A stretch of 64,000 nt of DNA from CAXMMR01 sp965198995 (GTDB taxonomy: Bacteria > Pseudomonadota > Alphaproteobacteria > Acetobacterales > Acetobacteraceae). A program made the translations under genes and the position numbers. How positions within the stretch are numbered: the stretch's first letter is position 1; each line of letters starts with the position of its first letter. The stretch spans positions 2,232,001 through 2,296,000 of the forward strand of contig CBDAQG010000002.1 of the NCBI GenBank assembly GCA_965198995.1, read 5' to 3'. This document shows, piece after piece, positions 49,849 to 64,000 of the stretch. The notes under the pieces are model-generated. The model made no database searches, had not been told where the DNA came from, and worked only from the letters and a program-made list of their open reading frames with translations.

Positions 49849-50679
49849 CTACTTCGACTTGCTGGCGCGACGGATGATCAGCTTGTCCGTCCGCTTGTTG
49901 ACGCGCGTCTTCGCGCCCTTGGTCGGCTTGCCCCAGGGCGTCACCGGATGCCGCCCGCCCGACGTCCGCCCCTCGCCACCGCCATGCGGATGGTCGACCG
50001 GGTTCATCACCACGCCGCGGTTATGCGGCCGACGCCCGAGCCAGCGGCTGCGTCCCGCCTTGCCGATCGCCTGGTTCATGTTGTCGGGGTTGCTCACCGC
50101 GCCGACCGTCGCCATGCACTCCGAGCGCACCACCCGCAACTCGCCAGACTGCAGCTTGACCTGTGCGTAGCCGGCATCCTTGCCGACGAGCTGCGCGTAG
50201 GTCCCGGCCGAGCGCGCCACCTTGCCGCCCGCCCCCGTCTTCAGCTCGATATTGTGCACGATCGTGCCGACCGGGATCGCCGCCAGCGGCATCGCGTTGC
50301 CTGGCTTGATGTCAACCCGCACCCCAGCCACGACACTATCGCCAACCCGCAACCGCTGCGGCGCAATGATGTAGGCAAGCTCGCCATCCTGATACTTGAG
50401 CAGCGCTATAAACGCAGTCCGGTTGGGGTCGTATTCCAACCGCTCAACCACCGCTGGCATGTCGAACTTGCGACGCTTAAAGTCGACGGTGCGGTAACTC
50501 TGCTTGTGCCCACCGCCACGAAACCACACGGTCGTGCGGCCATGGTTGTTCCGTCCACCCGAATGGTTCTTGCCTTCAGTCAGGCCTTTGACCGGCTTGC
50601 CCTTGTAGAGCTCGCTGCGATCGATCAGCACGGTGCCGCGCAGTGACGCGGTGACCGGCTTGAATTGCTTGAGTGCCAT
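49849..50679 (-). CDS. rplB: 50S ribosomal protein L2
   Basis: Core 23S-binding protein needed for subunit association and peptidyl transfer (276 aa). GRNNHGRTTVWFRGGGHKQS and the C-terminal RGVVMNPVDHPHGGGEGRTS (catalytic-centre His) are diagnostic. Confidence 0.97.
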   Translation of the reverse strand: MALKQFKPVTASLRGTVLIDRSELYKGKPVKGLTEGKNHSGGRNNHGRTTVWFRGGGHKQSYRTVDFKRRKFDMPAVVERLEYDPNRTAFIALLKYQDGELAYIIAPQRLRVGDSVVAGVRVDIKPGNAMPLAAIPVGTIVHNIELKTGAGGKVARSAGTYAQLVGKDAGYAQVKLQSGELRVVRSECMATVGAVSNPDNMNQAIGKAGRSRWLGRRPHNRGVVMNPVDHPHGGGEGRTSGGRHPVTPWGKPTKGAKTRVNKRTDKLIIRRASKSK

Positions 50680-50697
50680 CTCTCTGTCTTCCCGCGC

Positions 50698-51033
50698 TCA
50701 GCTCAAACGCGCCGTCAGGTCGATCGACTGTCCAGGCGCAAGCTGCACAAACGCCTTCTTGACGTCCGACCGCACGCCCGGCCGACCCTTGAAGCGCTTC
50801 GTTTTGCCCTTCTGCACCAGCGTATTGACGCCGATCACATGCACGCCGAACAGCGCCTCGACCGCCGCCTTGATCTCCGGCTTGGTGGCGCTGGTGGCGA
50901 CCCGAAACACCACCTGCCCCTTCTCGGTCAGCAACGTCGCCTTCTCGGTCACCAGCGGCGCCCGAACGATTTCATACATCGCTTCGCGCGACATGTGCTT
51001 GGCACGATGCTGCGGAGCCTGGATCCGGTTCAT
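50698..51033 (-). CDS. rplW: 50S ribosomal protein L23
   Basis: Exit-tunnel docking site for trigger factor and SRP (111 aa). MYEIVRAPLVTEKATLLTEK is the family core; VHVIGVNTLVQKGKTKRFKG follows. ATG 51033 overlaps the rplD stop (ATGA), implying coupling; core alignment would also allow a start about 18 codons in. Confidence 0.94.
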   Translation of the reverse strand: MNRIQAPQHRAKHMSREAMYEIVRAPLVTEKATLLTEKGQVVFRVATSATKPEIKAAVEALFGVHVIGVNTLVQKGKTKRFKGRPGVRSDVKKAFVQLAPGQSIDLTARLS

Positions 51034-51686
51034 GCCGCCTCTCCCTGCGCCGGCGTCGTTGCCGCCTCAGCGCCAAGCAGGCGCGTCCGCAGCGCCGCAA
51101 TCGCCGCAATGGTCAGCGCCAGGGTGTCATGGCGCATGATGTCATAGACGTTGGCGCCAACGCTCGGCAGCACGTCCACACCGTGCAGGTTGCGGCTCGC
51201 CCGGGCAAAGCCCTGATCGACGACATGGTCAACCACCAGCGTGCTGCCCCAGCCAAGCGCCTTCATCCTGCCGGCCAGCTCCCCGGTCTTCGCGCCGCCG
51301 GCGGCCGCCTCGATGACGACCAGCTTGCCCTCCGCCTGCTTCTGCGACAGGGCCGAAATCAGCCCAAGACGGCGCACCTTCTTCGGCAGGTCGTAGCCGT
51401 GGTCACGCACCACCGGGCCATGCACCACGCCGCCCGTGCGAAACTGCGGCGCCCGCAAGCTGCCCTGACGGGCATTGCCAGTGCCCTTCTGCTTGTACGG
51501 CTTGCGCGTGGTGCCGGAAACCTCACCCATGCCCTTGGTGCGATGCGTGCCGGCGCGACGGCAGGCCAGCTGCCAGTGGATCACGCGCGCCAGGATGTCA
51601 GCCCGCGGCGTCTGGCCAAAGATCTCGTCCGGCAACTCGGCAGTGCCGGCCTCGCCATTGTCCAACGTGCGAATAGTGGCTTGCAT
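51030..51686 (-). CDS. rplD: 50S ribosomal protein L4
   Basis: 218 aa; in E. coli it also autoregulates the S10 operon. GTRKPYKQKGTGNARQGSLR is the extended tunnel loop; LPKKVRRLGLISALSQKQAE follows. ATG 51686 overlaps the rplC stop (TGATG). Confidence 0.96.
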   Translation of the reverse strand: MQATIRTLDNGEAGTAELPDEIFGQTPRADILARVIHWQLACRRAGTHRTKGMGEVSGTTRKPYKQKGTGNARQGSLRAPQFRTGGVVHGPVVRDHGYDLPKKVRRLGLISALSQKQAEGKLVVIEAAAGGAKTGELAGRMKALGWGSTLVVDHVVDQGFARASRNLHGVDVLPSVGANVYDIMRHDTLALTIAAIAALRTRLLGAEAATTPAQGEAA

Positions 51687-52405
51687 CACGCGTTCTCCGC
51701 CGGCGTCTCGGCCATCGGCGCGGCCGGCGCCTCAACCAGGCCCGCCGGGTACGGCGCATCGGCATGCCGCGCCCGTTTCACCGCATCACGCACCAGCACG
51801 AAGTCGCCCTTGGCGCCCGGCACCGCACCATGCACCATGATCAACCCGCGCTCGGCATCGACCTGGGCGATCTCGAGGTTCAGCGTGGTGATGCGCTCAT
51901 GCCCGAGATGACCAGCCATCTTCTTATTCTTGAAGGTCTTGCCCGGATCCTGCCGGTTGCCGGTCGAGCCGTGCGAACGGTGGCTGACCGAAACCCCGTG
52001 CGAGGCCTCTAGGCCGCGGAAATTCCAGCGCTTCATCGCGCCGGCAAACCCCTTGCCCTTGGACGTGCCGGTCACGTCCACCTTCTGACCGGCGACGAAA
52101 TGCGCCGCCGACGGCATCGCGCCCGCGTCCAGCACCGCGTCGGCCTCCACCCGGAACTCGACCAGCTTCTTGCGCGGCTCGACCTTGGCGGCAGCGAAAT
52201 GACCACGATTGGCCTTGCTGACATTCTTCACCTTGGCCAGCACGGTGCCAAGCTGCACGGCGGTGTAGCCGTCCCGCTCCTGGCTGCGCACCCCAACCAC
52301 CTGCACCTGGTCAAGGTGCAGCACCGTCACCGGCACGTGGCTGCCGTCGTCCCGAAACAACCGGGTCATGCCCAGCTTGCGTGTGATTAACCCGGTCCGC
52401 ATCAT
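51686..52405 (-). CDS. rplC: 50S ribosomal protein L3
   Basis: 239 aa, next to the peptidyl transferase centre. GLITRKLGMTRLFRDDG, VTGTSKGKGFAGAMKRWNFR and SHGVSVSHRSHGSTGNRQDP are diagnostic. There are two adjacent ATG codons at the start (52405, 52402). C-terminal 30 residues are Ala/Pro-rich. Confidence 0.96.
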   Translation of the reverse strand: MMRTGLITRKLGMTRLFRDDGSHVPVTVLHLDQVQVVGVRSQERDGYTAVQLGTVLAKVKNVSKANRGHFAAAKVEPRKKLVEFRVEADAVLDAGAMPSAAHFVAGQKVDVTGTSKGKGFAGAMKRWNFRGLEASHGVSVSHRSHGSTGNRQDPGKTFKNKKMAGHLGHERITTLNLEIAQVDAERGLIMVHGAVPGAKGDFVLVRDAVKRARHADAPYPAGLVEAPAAPMAETPAENA

Positions 52406-52475
52406 CAACTCTCATAAACCGTCTCGTTCACGCCCATGGCTTCAAGCCCAGGGCGCCAGAGGAGACAGGTAAAAC

Positions 52476-52784
52476 CTACAGCTTGATCTCGACGTCGACG
52501 CCCGAGGCAAGGTCCAACTTCATCAGTGCATCCACCGTCTGCGGCGTCGGCTCGACGATGTCGAGCAATCGCCGATGGGTGCGGATCTCGAACTGCTCGC
52601 GGCTTTTCTTGTCCACGTGCGGGGAGCGGTTCACGGTGAAACGCTCGATATGAGTCGGCAACGGGATCGGACCCCGAACCCGCGCACCCGTCCGCTTCGC
52701 CGTGTTGACGATCTCCCGCGTGCTGTTGTCCAGCACGCGGTGATCGTACGCCTTGAGGCGAATACGGATATTCTGGTTGTCCAT
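52476..52784 (-). CDS. rpsJ: 30S ribosomal protein S10
   Basis: 102 aa; also the transcription antitermination factor NusE. MDNQNIRIRLKAYDHRVLDN, RVRGPIPLPTHIERFTVNRS and EQFEIRTHRRLLDIVEPTPQ are diagnostic. 38 nt downstream of tuf. Confidence 0.97.
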   Translation of the reverse strand: MDNQNIRIRLKAYDHRVLDNSTREIVNTAKRTGARVRGPIPLPTHIERFTVNRSPHVDKKSREQFEIRTHRRLLDIVEPTPQTVDALMKLDLASGVDVEIKL

Positions 52785-52822
52785 AACTCTCTGCGATCCA
52801 ATTCGAGGCGTTCGACGTGAGC

Positions 52823-54013
<1,191 letters not shown>

Positions 54014-54059
54014 CGTCTCACTCTCCGTCGCCCGCAAATCACAAAGCGGGGTGGGTTGA

Positions 54060-54536
54060 TTACCAGCGGTAGTGGCTGAACGCCTTGTTGGCTTCGGCCA
54101 TGCGGTGCGTGTCCTCACGCTTCTTCACGGCCGTGCCACGGTTATTCACCGCATCCAGCAGCTCGTTGCTGAGGCGCTCCTCCATCGTGTGCTCGCCACG
54201 CTTGCGCGCACTGTCAATCAGCCAGCGAATCGCCAAGGCCTGACGCCGCTCGGTGCGCACCTCGACCGGCACCTGGTAGGTCGCGCCGCCCACGCGGCGG
54301 CTACGAACCTCAACCGCCGGCTTCACGTTCTCCAGCGCCTCGTGAAACATGCGGATCGGGTCGGCCGCCGGGCCACCACGCTTGCGCATCGACTCGAACG
54401 CGCCATAGACGATGCCCTCGGCAGCGCTCTTCTTGCCGTCATACATCAGCGCGTTCATGAACCGCGTCAGCACCACGTCGCCGAACTTCGCGTCCGGCAG
54501 GATCTCGCGCTTGGTCGCGCGACGACGACGAGACAT
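54060..54536 (-). CDS. rpsG: 30S ribosomal protein S7
   Basis: Head assembly-initiator protein (158 aa). MSRRRRATKREILPDAKFGD, RFMNALMYDGKKSAAEGIVY and RWLIDSARKRGEHTMEERLS are diagnostic. 12 nt after rpsL. Confidence 0.97.
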   Translation of the reverse strand: MSRRRRATKREILPDAKFGDVVLTRFMNALMYDGKKSAAEGIVYGAFESMRKRGGPAADPIRMFHEALENVKPAVEVRSRRVGGATYQVPVEVRTERRQALAIRWLIDSARKRGEHTMEERLSNELLDAVNNRGTAVKKREDTHRMAEANKAFSHYRW

Positions 54537-54548
54537 ACGTCGATCTCC

Positions 54549-54920
54549 TTACTTGGGCCGCTTGGCGCCATAGAGCGAACGCCGCTTGCGGCGCTTGGCA
54601 ATGCCCTGGGTATCCAGCACACCACGCAGGATGTGGTAGCGCACGCCGGGAAGGTCCTTCACGCGGCCGCCGCGGATCAGCACCACGCTGTGCTCCTGCA
54701 GGTTGTGGCCCTCGCCAGGGATGTAGCTCACCACCTCATAGCCATTGGTCAGCCGCACCTTGGCGACCTTGCGCAGCGCCGAGTTCGGCTTCTTCGGCGT
54801 CGTCGTGTAGACGCGCGTGCACACGCCGCGCTTCTGCGGGCAGCCCTGCAGCGCCGGCACTTTGTTGCGCTTGGCGGCCGGCTCACGCCCGCTCGCAATC
54901 AGCTGGTTAATCGTCGGCAT
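54549..54920 (-). CDS. rpsL: 30S ribosomal protein S12
   Basis: Decoding-centre protein (123 aa). QKRGVCTRVYTTTPKKPNSA and IRGGRVKDLPGVRYHILRGV contain the lysines whose mutation gives streptomycin resistance; both look wild type. ATG 54920 starts the family sequence MPTINQLIASGREPA. The gap to rpoC (54921-55327, 407 nt) holds repeats (55175 on) and otherwise no gene; a str-operon promoter may lie at 54930-55170, but I see no clear boxes. Confidence 0.97.
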   Translation of the reverse strand: MPTINQLIASGREPAAKRNKVPALQGCPQKRGVCTRVYTTTPKKPNSALRKVAKVRLTNGYEVVSYIPGEGHNLQEHSVVLIRGGRVKDLPGVRYHILRGVLDTQGIAKRRKRRSLYGAKRPK

Positions 54921-55174
54921 ACGCCCTCGTTCCCAGTCCAAAAACACCGTGGCCACCGCCCACGCGCATCGCACCGCCCCTGCAGCAAAAGCCACCAAGG
55001 CAGGGCGAACCCAGCCGGTGGGGCGATCCAGTCTAGACCGGCCTTGGCATCTCCCGAGAGAGACGCGGCGCCGACCATGTCGGGTCACTGCAAACGACGG
55101 CAAAACCACGCAAAAGACGAGGTAGGCCGAGGGCGCGGAACCTACGTCCGGGTTGGGGGTGAGTCAACCCAAAG

Positions 55175-55327
55175 TTAAGAAAGGCGAGAGGCTCCGCCTC
55201 TCGACTCCGCCACGCGCACGCGTGCCTTCGCACGACGAGGCCCATAGCCCCAGACCCCATTCTTATAAGCGGATTTTGAAGGCTCCGCCTTCAATCGGGC
55301 CAGGGGCGACGCCCCTGGCCGTCCTGC
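55175..55327 (+). repeat. Dispersed composite repeat B-A between rpoC and rpsL
   Basis: B: GCGAGAGGCTCCGCCTCTCG, one CACGCGCACGCGTGCC unit, AGCCCCAGACCCC. A: GGATTTTGAAGGCTCCGCC, TTCAATCGGGCC, AGGGGCGACGCCCCTGGCC. Module D is missing. It ends at the rpoC stop codon. Confidence 0.88.
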
Positions 55328-59527
<4,200 letters not shown>

Positions 59528-59544
59528 GCGAACACCCTCTTAGG

Positions 59545-59680
59545 GTTAATCAAAGAAAGGCCAGGGCTCTGCCCTGGACCCGCTGGGGCCGCGAGGCCCC
59601 AGACCCCTTGACTTAAGTAATGGATTTTAAAGGCTCCGCCTTTAATGGGGTGCAGGGGCAAAGCCCCTGGCCTTCCTCTT
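59545..59680 (+). repeat. Dispersed composite repeat B-A between rpoB and rpoC
   Basis: B: AAGGCCAGGGCTCTGCCCTG, GACCCGCTGGGGCC, GCGA, GGCCCCAGACCCC. A: GGATTTTAAAGGCTCCGCC, TTTAATGGGGTGCAGGGGCA, AAGCCCCTGGCC. It ends just before the rpoB stop and fills the rpoB-rpoC junction. Confidence 0.9.
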
Positions 59681-63853
<4,173 letters not shown>

Positions 63854-63957
63854 CGTGCTTCTGCCCCGTCCATCAATCCCCGTCGCGCTCATCGCGCCAG
63901 GGTAGCCCCTGTCATCGTCCCGGTGACGCGGCGGCCCGACCGCCGTCCGCCACGCAT

Positions 63958-63993
63958 TTCGGGGCGGCGATCACACCGGATCGCCGCCCCCTG
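63958..63993 (-). promoter_or_regulatory. Hairpin in the rpoB leader, possible attenuator
   Basis: GGGGCGGCGATC (63961-63972) and GATCGCCGCCCC (63979-63990) form a perfect 12-bp stem with a 6-nt loop, 105 nt before rpoB. On the minus strand no U-tract follows (CGAAATGCG). In many bacteria a partial terminator lies between rplL and rpoB; rplL would be just outside the window. Confidence 0.5.
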
Positions 63994-64000
63994 TCGCTCA

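Overview
The window reads as an ordinary chromosomal segment of a high-GC alphaproteobacterium. I infer Rhodospirillales/Acetobacterales, probably family Acetobacteraceae; no rRNA gene is present to prove it. The grounds are: an FoF1 operon split so that only Fo genes (atpI-atpB-atpE-b'-b) are together; the smc-dsbA-like-dciA-mutY neighbourhood; rnhB next to the GANTC methyltransferase ccrM; a very long Ala-rich SMC; and strong G/C use at third positions. I saw no rRNA, tRNA, CRISPR array, insertion sequence or prophage gene.

Layout. 1-2.5 kb: glycine cleavage operon gcvT-gcvH-gcvP (minus strand, gcvP cut by the window edge) behind a tandem glycine riboswitch. 2.9-5.4 kb: Fo ATP synthase operon (minus). 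5.8-12.8 kb: smc (frame-disrupted), a DsbA-like oxidoreductase and dciA on minus, divergent from mutY. 12.8-25 kb: mixed housekeeping and accessory genes (crcB, SDR, tadA, class I amidotransferase, rluB, rsmD, sulfotransferase, MFS, ATP-grasp/flavoprotein divergent pair, CsbD, DUF488, mntH). 25-38 kb: rnhB, ccrM, an MFS carrier, lldP, panB, purD, xseA, an alpha/beta hydrolase, an RluC/D-type synthase, rarA and a His-rich exported protein. 38.3-63.9 kb: one almost continuous minus-strand transcription and translation block, in transcription order rpoB-rpoC-rpsL-rpsG-tuf, then S10-spc-alpha (rpsJ to secY, adk, rpsM, rpsK, rpoA, rplQ). fusA is missing from its usual place between rpsG and tuf.

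The most distinctive content is not a gene. Gaps are filled by two dispersed repeat families. (i) GC-rich modular hairpin elements, modules A, B, C and D, often in the order B-D-A and in either orientation, many with AAGGCAAG-like and CTTGCCTT-like ends. (ii) An AT-rich two-hairpin element of about 105-140 bp, five copies, with conserved arms and a variable centre. Both families lie inside operons, even between rpoB/rpoC, rpoC/rpsL, secY/rplO, rpsK/rpoA and rpoA/rplQ. One B module has grown into an eight-copy 24-bp satellite. Other oddities are a disrupted smc, an apparent AUA start codon for adk, a long C-terminal extension on S17, and in-frame 24-bp repeats inside an MFS transporter.
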